This document shows, one piece after another, positions 44,008-56,049 of a stretch of 61,497 nt of DNA. The notes under the pieces were generated by a model. That model saw only the letters and a list, made by a program, of their open reading frames with translations, did not search any database and was not told the origin of the DNA. Source of the DNA: Helicobacteraceae bacterium (lineage in GTDB: Bacteria; Campylobacterota; Campylobacteria; Campylobacterales; Sulfurimonadaceae); contig JAMONY010000080.1 of the NCBI GenBank assembly GCA_027066325.1, forward strand, positions 1 through 61,497, read 5' to 3'. Both the position numbers and the translations under genes were made by a program. Each line of letters begins with the position of its first letter. Within the stretch, counting starts at the first letter, position 1.

Positions 44008-46123
44008 AGTCTTAGAGTGTCCACTAACAACAAAACATATCAAAATTGCCCTAGTTGGTCAGCCAAATGTTGGCAAAAGCATGCTCATCAACTCTATCAG
44101 TGATGCAAGACTACATGTTGGTAACTTTAGTGGAGTTACAGTTGAGAAGTGTGAGGTATTTTTTGACTACAGTGGATACAACTTTAGCATCACAGACCTA
44201 CCTGGCACATATGCTCTAAACAACTACACCATAGAAGAGGGCGTTACTAGCTCATTTTTGCACTCTGCTGAGTATGATCTCATACTCAATGTCACAGACT
44301 CTACATCACTAGAGAAAAATCTCACACTAACTTCAGAGATCATGGGTCTTGGTAAAAAAGTTGTTGTTGCGCTAAACATGAGTGATGAGGCAGAAAAAGA
44401 GGGCATAGAGATAGATGAGAAGTATCTATCAAAGCTACTTGGCGTGAAGTGTGTCAAAGTTTCAGCTGCTAAAAAAACAGGGATAGAGGAGTTGCTTGAG
44501 AGTATCATTGAGAGTTTTGAGCACGCACATGCTAAACCTAAGATGATCTTTAGTGAAGCAGTAGAAGAGGAGCTACACACCATAAAAAGCTATCTTGATG
44601 CTCATAACTACAGCTCTATGTTACCAAATAGCGCAGTAGCCATCAATCTACTACAAGAGGATCTATGTAGTATTGAAGCTATCTCAACTGAGTCTCTATA
44701 TGTAGATCTACAGCCCATCTTAGCAGAAGCAAAAAGACACATTCAAACACACCATGATAGTGATGATCTTAAAGAGATATGGGCAGAGGAGTATGCTGCC
44801 TTTGCTAGGGGTGTTGTAGCAGAGACACTAAAGCTAACAAAGACAGAAAAGCTAAGTTTTACAGAGCGTCTTGATACAATCTTGATACATCCGCTACTTG
44901 GTATACCAATATTTCTATTTTTTATGTGGGCACTGTTTCAGTTAACTTTTGAGATTGGTAGCATACCAATGGGGTATATAGATGCTCTTTTTGGTCTGAT
45001 TGGTGAAGCAGTTGGTGGACTCATAGCACATGATGAATTACGATCACTTATAGTAGATGGGGTTATTGCAGGAGTTGGTGCTGTTGTGCTTTTTATACCA
45101 AATATCATCATACTGTTTATAGGTATTGCTCTACTTGAGTCAACTGGCTACATGTCTAGAGTTGCATTTTTATTAGATGGTATATTTCATAAATTTGGGC
45201 TTCATGGACAATCTTTTATCCCTCTAGTAACTGGATTTGGCTGCTCTATACCAGCTTACATGTCTGCTAGAATCTTAAAAAATGATAGAGATAGACTGCT
45301 TACACTCTTTATCATAGGATTTATGAGTTGTGGGGCTAGACTGCCTGTATATGTACTATTTACTGGAGCTTTTTTCTCTCAAAATGTAGCTGGTAATGTA
45401 CTATTTGCTATCTATATTGTTGGCGCTATCTTAGGTCTCATAGCAGCAAAAATACTTAAAATGACTGCATTCAAAGGTGTAGATGAGCCATTTGTCATGG
45501 AGATGCCAAAATATAGACTACCATCACTCAAGCTCATAAGCCACACAGTTATCAACAAAACTTGGATGTATCTCAAAAAGGCTGGAACATTTATAGCACT
45601 AGCATCTATGTTGGTCTGGTTTTTAAGCAACTATCCACAACAACCAGTACTACAACAAGAGTACAGCATCAAAATAGAACAAGCTAGCTCACAAGAGAGC
45701 ATAGTAGAACTTAAAAACCTACTAGCAAAAGAGTCTCTTGAGCGTAGCTATCTTGGAGAGATAGGCAAGTTTATTGAACCAATCTTTGAGCCGCTTGGTT
45801 TAGACTGGAGGCTAGCAGTAGCTCTACAGACTGGCTTAGCCGCCAAAGAGGTTGTGGTATCTACTCTTGGGGTGCTATACGCAGTAGGAGATAGTAGCCA
45901 ATCACAAAACTCACTAACAGATGCTATAAGAGAGAATGTGCCTTTTGCATCTGCAGTCTCTTTTATAGTAATCATTATGATTTATCTACCATGTTTGGCT
46001 GCTTCAATCGTCTTTACACGCGAAGCTGGTGGTATCAAGTACTTCTTCTATCTGCTTCTATTTACATCACTAACAGCCTACTTTTTAGCTTTTATAGCGC
46101 ATAGAGTAGCTCTGCTACTATAG
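43997..46123 (+). CDS. feoB: Ferrous iron transport GTPase/permease
   Basis: FeoB imports Fe(II) across the inner membrane. The 708-residue protein has an N-terminal G domain (G1 GQPNVGKS about 17-24, DLPGTY, NMSD), a helical GDI region, and a C-terminal membrane part of about eight helices with two Gate motifs. A conserved Cys lies in VTGFGCSIPAYM. Spacing and overlap with feoA and the upstream Fur-like box show an iron-regulated feoAB operon. No feoC was found; a 43-base gap precedes the next gene. Confidence 0.96.
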   Translation: MSHKVLECPLTTKHIKIALVGQPNVGKSMLINSISDARLHVGNFSGVTVEKCEVFFDYSGYNFSITDLPGTYALNNYTIEEGVTSSFLHSAEYDLILNVTDSTSLEKNLTLTSEIMGLGKKVVVALNMSDEAEKEGIEIDEKYLSKLLGVKCVKVSAAKKTGIEELLESIIESFEHAHAKPKMIFSEAVEEELHTIKSYLDAHNYSSMLPNSAVAINLLQEDLCSIEAISTESLYVDLQPILAEAKRHIQTHHDSDDLKEIWAEEYAAFARGVVAETLKLTKTEKLSFTERLDTILIHPLLGIPIFLFFMWALFQLTFEIGSIPMGYIDALFGLIGEAVGGLIAHDELRSLIVDGVIAGVGAVVLFIPNIIILFIGIALLESTGYMSRVAFLLDGIFHKFGLHGQSFIPLVTGFGCSIPAYMSARILKNDRDRLLTLFIIGFMSCGARLPVYVLFTGAFFSQNVAGNVLFAIYIVGAILGLIAAKILKMTAFKGVDEPFVMEMPKYRLPSLKLISHTVINKTWMYLKKAGTFIALASMLVWFLSNYPQQPVLQQEYSIKIEQASSQESIVELKNLLAKESLERSYLGEIGKFIEPIFEPLGLDWRLAVALQTGLAAKEVVVSTLGVLYAVGDSSQSQNSLTDAIRENVPFASAVSFIVIIMIYLPCLAASIVFTREAGGIKYFFYLLLFTSLTAYFLAFIAHRVALLL

Positions 46124-46166
46124 TAACAGATATCTCAATGCTAACTCTCTATAAAAGGATAAAAAA

Positions 46167-46607
46167 ATGGCAAAAAAAACTTACCAAGAGCAGATGCGCT
46201 CCTCGTATCCAGATCATCCTACCATAAAGCCAATCGCTCCAGATATGGTAAAAACTTGGGGAGAGGGTATGCAGGTGATTCCATCTCCTTTAGAGATCAG
46301 AGAGGTGATGAGAAGTATACCCAAGGGTGAAGTAATGAGCACAAAAGAGCTGTGTGCTATTTTAGCAAAAAAGCATAAAGTAGATATCGCTTGTCCTTAT
46401 AGTGTTGGTATCTTTATGAATATTGTAGCAAGAGCTATAGAAGAAGATGAAGATGACAACACCCCTTGGTGGCGAACTTTGGGAAGTAAAAGAGAGTTAA
46501 AACCAAGATACCCAAACGCACCAGATGAGCAGATGGCACTACTAGAAGCTGAAGGATTTTCGTTTGAAAAGAAGGGGAAAAAGTGTGTTTATTGGGTGGT
46601 TAAATAA
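46167..46607 (+). CDS. Alkyltransferase-like (MGMT-fold) DNA-binding protein
   Basis: The 146-residue protein resembles the DNA-binding domain of O6-alkylguanine-DNA alkyltransferases. It has the helix-turn-helix IPKGEVMSTKELCAIL (about 50-65), a VGIFMNIVARAI helix, and TPWWRTLGSKRELKPRYP. Trp stands where MGMT has the catalytic Cys of PCHRV. It is therefore more like the alkyltransferase-like (ATL) proteins that flag lesions for nucleotide excision repair; uvrC is in this window but distant. The ribosome site is AAAGGA. Confidence 0.6.
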   Translation: MAKKTYQEQMRSSYPDHPTIKPIAPDMVKTWGEGMQVIPSPLEIREVMRSIPKGEVMSTKELCAILAKKHKVDIACPYSVGIFMNIVARAIEEDEDDNTPWWRTLGSKRELKPRYPNAPDEQMALLEAEGFSFEKKGKKCVYWVVK

Positions 46608-46670
46608 AAAGATGTAAAACTGATAGCTCCTAAGAAGTTTAAGCCAAACAGAGGTAGTAAAGTTGCAAAT

Positions 46671-46696
46671 GAGTAGGTGCCTCTTAGCACCTACTC
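46671..46696 (-). terminator. Hairpin between convergent genes, overlapping the malic enzyme stop
   Basis: A perfect 10-bp stem GAGTAGGTGC / GCACCTACTC with a 6-base loop includes the malic enzyme stop codon. On the minus strand ATTTGCAACTTT follows, so it is a likely terminator. It may also stop plus-strand transcripts from 46607. Confidence 0.6.
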
Positions 46697-47962
46697 TTCA
46701 GGACAGCCATATATAAGACATCTTAGATGCTCTTTATACTGCTCGTGATCATACTGCTCTACTCTTGCCACGCCCTCTTCTACAGCCTTTTGGGCTACAG
46801 CTGATGCTACCCATATAAGAGCCTCTTTATTAAAAGGCAGAGGGATTATATGCTCTTTACCATACACAATATGCTCATTATGGTACGCCGCTTTTACATA
46901 ATACGGCACGGGCTCTTTTGCCAATGCCGCTAAGGCCTTAGCAGCTGCCATCTTCATACCTTCGGTTATTTTACGCGCTCTTACATCTAGTGCGCCACGA
47001 AATATGAATGGAAATCCCAGAACATTGTTGGTCTGATTTGGATAATCTGATCTTCCAGTAGCGATAATAGCATCATCTCTCACCTCCTTTACCTGCTCTG
47101 GCAATATCTCAGGAGTAGGGTTTGAAAGAGCAAATATGATGGGCTCATCTGCCATAGATTTTACCATATCTTGACTCAGTGCACCCGCAACACTTAGACC
47201 TAAAAACATATCTGCACCATCTACTGCCTCACTCAGACTTCTCTTAGTAGTCTCTATGGCAAACTCTTGCTTATAAGAATTAAGATCATCTCTATGAGTT
47301 GAGATCACACCTTTAGAGTCACACATTATGATATTTTTCACACCTATATCACGATACATCTTAGCACAAGATATACCAGCTGCTCCAGCTCCATTGATGA
47401 CTATTTTGATATCTTCTGCTCTCTTGTTAGTAAGCTCAAGAGCATTTATAAGACCTGCGGTGGTGATAATAGCTGTCCCATGTTGATCATCATGAAAAAC
47501 AGGAATATCTAACTCTTCTTTTAAGATCTTCTCAATCTCAAAACATCTTGGTGCAGATATATCTTCAAGATTAATACCTCCAAAAGTAGGAGCTATGGCT
47601 TTACAAGTTGCTACAATCTCATCAACACTTCGCACACTAAGCTCTATATCAAAAGCATCTACATTGGCAAACTTTTTAAAAAGAACCGACTTGCCCTCCA
47701 TAACCGGCTTAGATGCAAGCGGACCTATATCTCCCAAACCAAGAACAGCACTACCATCACTCACAACAGCTACAAGATTAGCACGATTTGTATACTCAAA
47801 TGAGAGCTTATCATCATCTGCTATCTCTAAACATGCAAAAGCTACTCCAGGCGTATAGGCTAGAGAGAGTTGATGCTGAGACTCACAAGGCTTTGTTAAC
47901 TCAATACCTATCTTGCCACTTTTGTGATACCTTAATGATTCATTTTTACCTATTTTTGACAC
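46691..47962 (-). CDS. NAD(P)-dependent malic enzyme
   Basis: The 423-residue enzyme decarboxylates malate to pyruvate. It is the short form without the phosphotransacetylase-like tail of MaeB. Motifs are SLAYTPGVAFACLEI, DGSAVLGLGDIGP, the metal-binding FHDDQHGTAII and the NAD site VINGAGAAGISCAKM. It starts at GTG 47962 with AGGATAAGAT upstream, 20 bases after the antiporter gene, so the two form a unit linked to malate or sodium metabolism. Confidence 0.94.
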   Translation of the reverse strand: MSKIGKNESLRYHKSGKIGIELTKPCESQHQLSLAYTPGVAFACLEIADDDKLSFEYTNRANLVAVVSDGSAVLGLGDIGPLASKPVMEGKSVLFKKFANVDAFDIELSVRSVDEIVATCKAIAPTFGGINLEDISAPRCFEIEKILKEELDIPVFHDDQHGTAIITTAGLINALELTNKRAEDIKIVINGAGAAGISCAKMYRDIGVKNIIMCDSKGVISTHRDDLNSYKQEFAIETTKRSLSEAVDGADMFLGLSVAGALSQDMVKSMADEPIIFALSNPTPEILPEQVKEVRDDAIIATGRSDYPNQTNNVLGFPFIFRGALDVRARKITEGMKMAAAKALAALAKEPVPYYVKAAYHNEHIVYGKEHIIPLPFNKEALIWVASAVAQKAVEEGVARVEQYDHEQYKEHLRCLIYGCPEE

Positions 47963-47982
47963 ATCTTATCCTAATATTTTAT

Positions 47983-49359
47983 TTAACTTACATACCCTAC
48001 TACAACAAAAGCTAGAGCTGCTATAGATGCACTAATAAGTGCATATGGCAACTGTGTTTTAACATGCTCTACTACTTCACACCCGCTAGCAAGTGAGGAG
48101 ATTATAGTAGTATCAGAGATAGGTGAGCAGTGATCTCCAAACACTGCTCCAGATATAACAGCACCTATACAAAGTGCTATATCTGCATCAACTCCAACAG
48201 CCAGCGGTATTGCAACAGGTAACATGATACTAAAAGTTCCCCAACTAGTTCCAGTTGAAAATGCCATGATAGCACTCAATATAAAAAGAGTAGCTGCTAA
48301 AAATCGTGCATCCAAGGTATCAGATAGTACCGATGCCAAATAGAGACCGCTCTTCAACTCACCTGTTACATGCCCTATTGCAAATGCAAGTAAAAGGATA
48401 AATGCTATTGGTACAAGCTTATAGGCACCTCTTAAAGCTACACCACTCCATGTCCATATACTCATGTTGGCAGATCCCACATAGTAGACTAGCATCAATA
48501 GCAGTGTTGTGACTAGTGTATAAAATATCGCACTTGAACCACTACCTTGAAGTATCTCTCCATCACCACTAATATACAAAAAGACAAACACTAAAACCAC
48601 CATACTTACAATTGGTAGAAACATATAGAGTGCACTTGCAGTCTTAGGACTGCTTAACTCACTCTGATATGTAGTAGCACTTGTAGCCTCTCTCATAGCT
48701 CCTATCTCTAAGTTAAAATATATAAAGCAAAAAGTTACAACAAGAGCACTTTGAGCATAAAAATTATAGAGTAGTGCATCTATAAGTAGCTCCATTGCAT
48801 CTACATCAAGCAACTGTAGCGAGATCTGTGTTGTAATAAGCCCAAGTAGAAGTGCACCCCAGCCATTGATAGCAATCAAAGAGCATATAGGTGCTGAGGT
48901 AGAGTCACACACTAAAGCTAACTTAGCAGGTGGTATGTGGTACTGTTTGACAAAAGCTCTACCAACCGCCCCACTAATCAAGGCTGTGATAGATGACTCT
49001 ATAAATATCACTATGCCTATAACATAGCTCAACATTAAAGCAGATTTTTGTGATGTAACAATAGCTTTTTTATTCTGCACATACTCAACAAATCCACCTA
49101 CGCCACCACTATGCTCTATGAGTGCCATAACACTACCAACAAGTAAGGCAAAAGCCAAAGTCTTGACTATCCACGGTTCTGTAAATAGTGTAACAACTAG
49201 ATCAAATAGCGCCTCAATACTTTGAGCTACAGAGAATTCATTTAAGATCAAAAGCGCCAAGACAATACCTAAGCTAAGTGAAAGAGCTACACTTCTAGTA
49301 TATAGAGCTAACACAATTGCTGCTAATGATGGTAGTAGTGATAGTGCTGATAACTCTAT
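47983..49359 (-). CDS. NhaC-family Na+/H+ antiporter, probable ATA start
   Basis: This is an inner-membrane protein of about 12 helices, with GGVGGFVEY, SAPICSLIAINGWGALLLG, FSTGTSWGTFSIMLPVAIPL and FGDHCSPISDTTIISS. The last two are hallmarks of the NhaC/MleN family. The ORF with a standard start is GTG 49314, which has no ribosome site. Reading on upstream, an AAGGAGAG site (49363-49370) sits 5-7 bases from an ATA codon at 49357-49359. The added 15 residues (ELSALSLLPSLAAIV) look like the conserved family N-terminus. I therefore extend to 49359 with ATA as start. The gene precedes malic enzyme; a malate-lactate type antiport is possible but not shown. Confidence 0.85.
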   Translation of the reverse strand: MELSALSLLPSLAAIVLALYTRSVALSLSLGIVLALLILNEFSVAQSIEALFDLVVTLFTEPWIVKTLAFALLVGSVMALIEHSGGVGGFVEYVQNKKAIVTSQKSALMLSYVIGIVIFIESSITALISGAVGRAFVKQYHIPPAKLALVCDSTSAPICSLIAINGWGALLLGLITTQISLQLLDVDAMELLIDALLYNFYAQSALVVTFCFIYFNLEIGAMREATSATTYQSELSSPKTASALYMFLPIVSMVVLVFVFLYISGDGEILQGSGSSAIFYTLVTTLLLMLVYYVGSANMSIWTWSGVALRGAYKLVPIAFILLLAFAIGHVTGELKSGLYLASVLSDTLDARFLAATLFILSAIMAFSTGTSWGTFSIMLPVAIPLAVGVDADIALCIGAVISGAVFGDHCSPISDTTIISSLASGCEVVEHVKTQLPYALISASIAALAFVVVGYVS

Positions 49360-49395
49360 ATGCTCTCCTTTAATAAAATAATGATACCATGTTTT

Positions 49396-50100
49396 ATGAT
49401 AAAAAGTTTGATAATTATATTAACTTGTAGCATAAGTATCTTTGCCAATCAGATTATACTTGTTGTTGCGGATGATTTTAATAGCTCCAAAGCTATGCTA
49501 GAGCGATATGAAGATGGAATATTACTAGGTGATGCTATTGAAGTTAACATAGGTAGGCATGGTCTTGGATGGGGTCTCTCAAAGATAGAGCTGGAGCACA
49601 ATAGTAGCGATCCTATTAAAGTTGAGGGTGATGGGAAGGCTCCTGCTGGTATCTTTAAACTCATCAGTGCATTTGGATATGAGCAAAATAGATCTTTAGA
49701 TATCGCCTACCAAAAAGTTGATAAAAATCTAATATGCGTTGATGATAGCAACTCAGATGTATACAATCAGATAGTAACCCTAACTCCAGTAGAGCCAAAA
49801 AGCTATGAGATAATGCGTAGAGATGACCATCAGTACCGTTTTGGTGTAGTAGTGGCGCACAATACAAGCGGCATAAAAGAGCGAGGTTCTTGTATATTTT
49901 TACATATACAAAAGAGTCCAGATAGCCCAACAGCAGGATGCACAGCTATGAGTGAAATACAACTAAGAGAGATCATAGGTTGGCTAAATATAAAAAAATC
50001 TCCCACTCTAATTCAGATACCCTCATCTGCCTCTAAAGAGACTCTTAAGCTATATCCATATCTTAAAAAATCTAAACTCCTAGCAGAGCCAATAGACTAA
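49396..50100 (+). CDS. L,D-transpeptidase (YkuD family)
   Basis: The enzyme cross-links or trims peptidoglycan. I choose ATG 49396, which gives a clean signal peptide MIKSLIIILTCSISIFA; an upstream ATG at 49360 would sit on the ribosome-site region of the divergent antiporter gene. The YkuD domain covers about residues 20-215. The conserved His is in VVAHNTSGIKERGSCIFLH (read in two parts), and the catalytic Cys in SPTAGCTAMSE. The last differs from the usual SHGC(I/V)RM but keeps Gly-Cys. Convergent with the next gene, overlapping by 4 bases. Confidence 0.85.
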   Translation: MIKSLIIILTCSISIFANQIILVVADDFNSSKAMLERYEDGILLGDAIEVNIGRHGLGWGLSKIELEHNSSDPIKVEGDGKAPAGIFKLISAFGYEQNRSLDIAYQKVDKNLICVDDSNSDVYNQIVTLTPVEPKSYEIMRRDDHQYRFGVVVAHNTSGIKERGSCIFLHIQKSPDSPTAGCTAMSEIQLREIIGWLNIKKSPTLIQIPSSASKETLKLYPYLKKSKLLAEPID

Positions 50101-50687
50101 AACCTAAAGCCAAAATGCAGACCAGGCTCAAACAGATAGTAGTTTACGGATCTATTATCTACCTCTTTAAAAGAGTCTGGGATATTGGTGTTGATGGGCC
50201 AATAATTAAATGCTACAGATGGCTCTAAAAAACAGCGCTTATTGAAAAACTCAAAGCGATAACCGAGTCTAAGCTGAAGATATAGCTGAAAACCATCGCC
50301 TATTTTTCTATCTTTTAAATCAAAAAATTGCTGAAAAAATGGTGTTGCTTGTATCGTCGAATAGAGACCCTTCCAGTAAAACTGCTGATGACCTATGCCA
50401 ATACCATAGGCTTGAATTTTACCTGGGTATGATCTACTTGAAGAGCCATATGTGCCCAGTGGCTCATAATATGTCCAGGTAATCGCCTCAACTACAATAA
50501 AACTTTTTGGCACATACTCATATCCGTAATTTAACTGAAAGTAGCGTGGAGGATCTTCTTGAGCAAAATTACCCAAGAGAAAAAGTGAACTCCCAATAGA
50601 GTGCTGTCGCTTTACATTCTGAGCTAGTAGCAACGAGTTAAATAAAATCGATAACACCATCAATAGTAAAACTCTATTTATACTCAT
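50097..50687 (-). CDS. Small outer-membrane beta-barrel protein
   Basis: The 196-residue product has a signal peptide (about 1-22, ending LLLAQ), then amphipathic strands rich in Tyr, Phe and Gly, ending in HFGFRF with the C-terminal Phe of BAM substrates. About eight strands are predicted, similar in size to PagL/OmpW-type barrels. No catalytic His-Ser pair typical of PagL is clear. Good AAGGAGATATC ribosome site. Monocistronic by context. Confidence 0.7.
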   Translation of the reverse strand: MSINRVLLLMVLSILFNSLLLAQNVKRQHSIGSSLFLLGNFAQEDPPRYFQLNYGYEYVPKSFIVVEAITWTYYEPLGTYGSSSRSYPGKIQAYGIGIGHQQFYWKGLYSTIQATPFFQQFFDLKDRKIGDGFQLYLQLRLGYRFEFFNKRCFLEPSVAFNYWPINTNIPDSFKEVDNRSVNYYLFEPGLHFGFRF

Positions 50688-50784
50688 GATATCTCCTTAT
50701 ATCGCTATGATAGTACAAGAAGATGAGAGAAAAATGAGATCTACGCTCTTTATGGTTTTAAGATTGGTAAAATATACAAACTAT

Positions 50785-51189
50785 CTAATAGCTCATAGAG
50801 CCTGCGTTAAGCAGTCCTACTGAGACTGATACAAATGCCATCAATATGCCAGCAGAGACTCTATCGTCTTGAATCTGTGATCTAAGTGACACTCTACTGC
50901 TGTATCTAGTAAGAGCGTAAGCTAATGATAGCTGTATGGACATTGCCACTACTGCCCAGATCAGAAAATCCAAATATGATACCGAGCTAAGCAGCGCACT
51001 ATATAGAGGGATAGAGAGTCCAAGAACTGCTCCTCCAAACCCTATAGAAGCAGCCAAATTGTTCTTATTTAAGATAAGATCATAATCATCATATGGGGTA
51101 ATCTTGGCATATAGATACAAAAAGAGTACAACAACACTCACGGCGGTTACAAAAAAGAGTATAAATGCTAAAAATGAGCCTACAAACAT
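50785..51189 (-). CDS. DUF350 membrane protein
   Basis: The ATG at 51189 behind AAGGA is better than TTG 51195 and gives 134 residues. Four membrane helices are visible: MFVGSFLAFILFFVTAVSVV, a segment after the DYDLI...NNLAASIGFGGAVLGLS loop, FLIWAVVAMSIQLSLAYAL, and the C-terminal GILMAFVSVSVGLLNAGSM. The N-N-L-A-A-S/A sequence is typical of the YjfL/DUF350 family, whose function is unknown. Confidence 0.8.
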   Translation of the reverse strand: MFVGSFLAFILFFVTAVSVVVLFLYLYAKITPYDDYDLILNKNNLAASIGFGGAVLGLSIPLYSALLSSVSYLDFLIWAVVAMSIQLSLAYALTRYSSRVSLRSQIQDDRVSAGILMAFVSVSVGLLNAGSMSY

Positions 51190-51237
51190 AATCAAGTCCT
51201 TAAAAATAGTTTTGAAATTATAGCTAAATTAGGCTAA

Positions 51238-52145
51238 TTAAGATAGCTTAACTGCTGCCTTAATAGCATTGATGTAGCTTGTAGTACTAGCTCTGTTTTT
51301 ATATGCTATATCAAATGCTGTACCATGGTCTACAGATGTACGCACGATGGGTAGATTGAGTGAAATATTGATGCTCTGATCAAAATAGAGAGCTTTCAGT
51401 GGAGCTAAGCCTTGATCATGATACATGGCTACCATATAGCTATGCTTTGCAATAGCAGCTGGTGTAAATGCCGTATCTGGCACCAATGGCTCTGTGAAGA
51501 TATCGGCTCCTATATGAGCATTTGCTATCTTAGCTGCTGCTGCTATCTCAATCTCTTCAGAGCCCAATACCCCACCATCTCCCGCATGTGGATTGAGGGC
51601 TAGTAGTGCTATGCGTTCTGCTTTTATGCAGCTATGCAGTGTTATTAGAAACTTAGATAGAGGCTCTTTTTTTATCTTTGAGGCTACATCTTTAAGTGGC
51701 ACATGCTCTGTATATAGAGCCACAAAAAGCTTCTCACATCCAAGCATCATGATAGCATCTTGCCTAAAATATTGGCGTAAAAAATCAGTATGTCCTACAA
51801 ATTTTAAGCCCGCCTTTGCCCACGACTCCTTATGTATAGGTAGGGTCACAATAGCATCAACCATCTTTGACTCTGCTAGCTCTACTGCGTTGTAAAATGA
51901 GTCATAAGAGTATCTACCACTTTTGGCATCTATAGATGATGGTTCTATGCTAAACTGCTCTGATATTAAATCTGAGAGTGTAAAACTAGATGGTATCTCT
52001 ATGTTTAGCAGACTCGATGCTTGGTATAGCATCTGTTTATCTATACAGTAGACAATGTCACACATTAAGCTTATAGTACTGTGTGAGCGCAGAGCTATCT
52101 CTATGCCTACGCCATTAAGATCACCTACACTAACTGCAATCTTTC

Positions 52146-52149
<4 letters not shown>
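51238..52149 (-). CDS. pdxA: 4-hydroxythreonine-4-phosphate dehydrogenase
   Basis: PdxA and PdxJ make pyridoxine 5'-phosphate by the DXP-dependent route. The 303-residue protein has SVGDLNGVGIE at the N-terminus, the metal-binding His in FVGHTDFLRQY, LNPHAGDGGVLGSEE, and a C-terminal MYHDQGLAPLKAL with conserved His-Asp, then VRTSVDHGTAFDIA. It overlaps pdxJ by 4 bases and is the last gene of the minus-strand operon 54968-51238. Confidence 0.96.
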
Positions 52150-54620
<2,471 letters not shown>

Positions 54621-54968
54621 CTATCTGCTCCTCTCTAGTCTGTAGATATCTTCTATGCTATCTGCATCAGTATGTGTTAGATAGTATCTAGTCAATAGCT
54701 GATTTAATCTATTTTGATTAAACCTCCAGAAGTGTTCGCTATCAAAATCTCTATGTGCTATCATCAGATCTGCTATCTGTTTAGAGTTGAGATTAGAGTT
54801 GTTGTGCTCACATATGACTCTAATCATTAGATCTGTAAGCTCATCTAACGACGCTCTATCTGTGTCATCATCTGCTAACGCTTCTGTTGGAAAAAATTTA
54901 TATATTTTGTATATTGCCAAGCAAAATGCTAAAATAAAGACAATAAACATCACTGTTTGTAAAGACAT
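54621..54968 (-). CDS. Hypothetical membrane-anchored protein
   Basis: The 115-residue protein has one N-terminal membrane helix (VMFIVFILAFCLAIYKIY). An acidic stretch and a helical cytoplasmic domain with charged residues (HEHFWRFNQNRLNQLL-like region around residues 75-95) follow. Not recognised. Its stop directly abuts the start of the DUF3972-like gene; the two are likely co-translated. Confidence 0.65.
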   Translation of the reverse strand: MSLQTVMFIVFILAFCLAIYKIYKFFPTEALADDDTDRASLDELTDLMIRVICEHNNSNLNSKQIADLMIAHRDFDSEHFWRFNQNRLNQLLTRYYLTHTDADSIEDIYRLERSR

Positions 54969-55028
54969 AAGCGTATTTTAGCCAATTTGGTGTAAAATCA
55001 TACAAATATTTGAAAAAAAAGGTGAGTT

Positions 55029-55595
55029 ATGGCAGTAATTGGCATGGGTGATATCAAAAAAGGTGTTCGTCTGGAGATCTCTTCAGTTCCATATAGGGTA
55101 GTTGAGTTTCAACATGTAAAACCTGGTAAAGGGGCTGCATTTGTAAGAATGAAGGTCAAAAGCTTTATCAATGGCAAGGTGATTGACAAGACTGTACATG
55201 CAGGAGACAAGTTTGAAGTTCCTGTATTGGAGTATGCAACAATGCAGTACCTCTATGATGATGGTGAGATGTTGCAATTTATGGATACTACATCATTTGA
55301 GCAGATAGGCTTAGAGTATGATCAGTGTGAAGAGGCTATGAAGTGGCTCATAGATGAGACTCAAGTGCAGATCATATTTTACAAATCAAAAGCGATAAGT
55401 GTTGAAGTTCCAAGCGTAATGGAGTTGAGCATTACGCAGACTCCACCAAACTTCAAAGGTGATACATCTAGCGGATCTAAAAAACCTGCAACACTAGAGA
55501 GTGGTGTAGTTATTCAAGTGCCATACCATGTCTTAGAGGGTGATAAGATCAGAGTCAACACAGTAGATAGCGAATACATAGAGAAGGTAAAATAA
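55029..55595 (+). CDS. efp: Translation elongation factor P
   Basis: EF-P relieves ribosome stalling at polyproline. The 188-residue protein has the usual three domains; the modifiable Lys34 is in [11 protein letters not shown]. Domain II and III signatures [15 protein letters not shown] and [21 protein letters not shown] are present. The ribosome site is AAAGGTGAG. Lys34 suggests EpmA/B-type modification; those genes are not in this window. A ridA gene follows 1 base later. Confidence 0.97.
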   Translation: MAVIGMGDIKKGVRLEISSVPYRVVEFQHVKPGKGAAFVRMKVKSFINGKVIDKTVHAGDKFEVPVLEYATMQYLYDDGEMLQFMDTTSFEQIGLEYDQCEEAMKWLIDETQVQIIFYKSKAISVEVPSVMELSITQTPPNFKGDTSSGSKKPATLESGVVIQVPYHVLEGDKIRVNTVDSEYIEKVK

Positions 55596-55596
55596 G

Positions 55597-55983
55597 ATGA
55601 GACCCATACACACTTCAGATGCACCAGCAGCGATAGGTCCATACTCACAAGCTATGATTCATAATGGACTTGTCTATACATCGGGACAGATTGCGCTCAC
55701 ACCAGATGGTGAGATGGTTAGCGATGACATAGCGCTTCAGACAAAACAGGTGCTTAAAAACTTAGAAGCTGTGCTAGTAGAAGCTAAAAGTTCACTGCAA
55801 AATGTCATAAAAACAACTATCTACTTAGCCGACATGGATGATTTTGTAGTTGTAAATGGACTATACGAGGAGGCATTTGGTACACATAAGCCCGCCAGAG
55901 CAACAGTAGCTGTAAAAACATTGCCAAAAAATGCTCTTGTAGAGATAGATGCCATAGCTACTGTAACATCTTATAGCTTTTAG
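55597..55983 (+). CDS. ridA: RidA family reactive intermediate deaminase
   Basis: RidA hydrolyses reactive enamines and imines released by PLP enzymes, such as threonine dehydratase. The 128-residue protein shows APAAIGPYSQAMIHNGLVYTSGQIAL, the conserved Arg in HKPARATVAVKTLPKNALVEIDAIA, and a good length match. Single residues after efp, it shares an operon with it. Confidence 0.96.
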   Translation: MRPIHTSDAPAAIGPYSQAMIHNGLVYTSGQIALTPDGEMVSDDIALQTKQVLKNLEAVLVEAKSSLQNVIKTTIYLADMDDFVVVNGLYEEAFGTHKPARATVAVKTLPKNALVEIDAIATVTSYSF

Positions 55984-56002
55984 AGATAGCGCTTAACCTG
56001 AT

Positions 56003-56025
56003 CTTAAATATATTTAAGCTAAAAT
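56003..56025 (+). promoter_or_regulatory. Palindrome and -10 box upstream of the rplU leader
   Basis: CTTAAATATATTTAAG (56003-56018) is a perfect 16-bp palindrome directly followed by TAAAAT (56020-56025), a plausible -10. A transcript would start near 56031, 19 bases before the long stem. Confidence 0.4.
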
Positions 56026-56049
56026 GCGCAAATTATTAAGATTTGGGAG

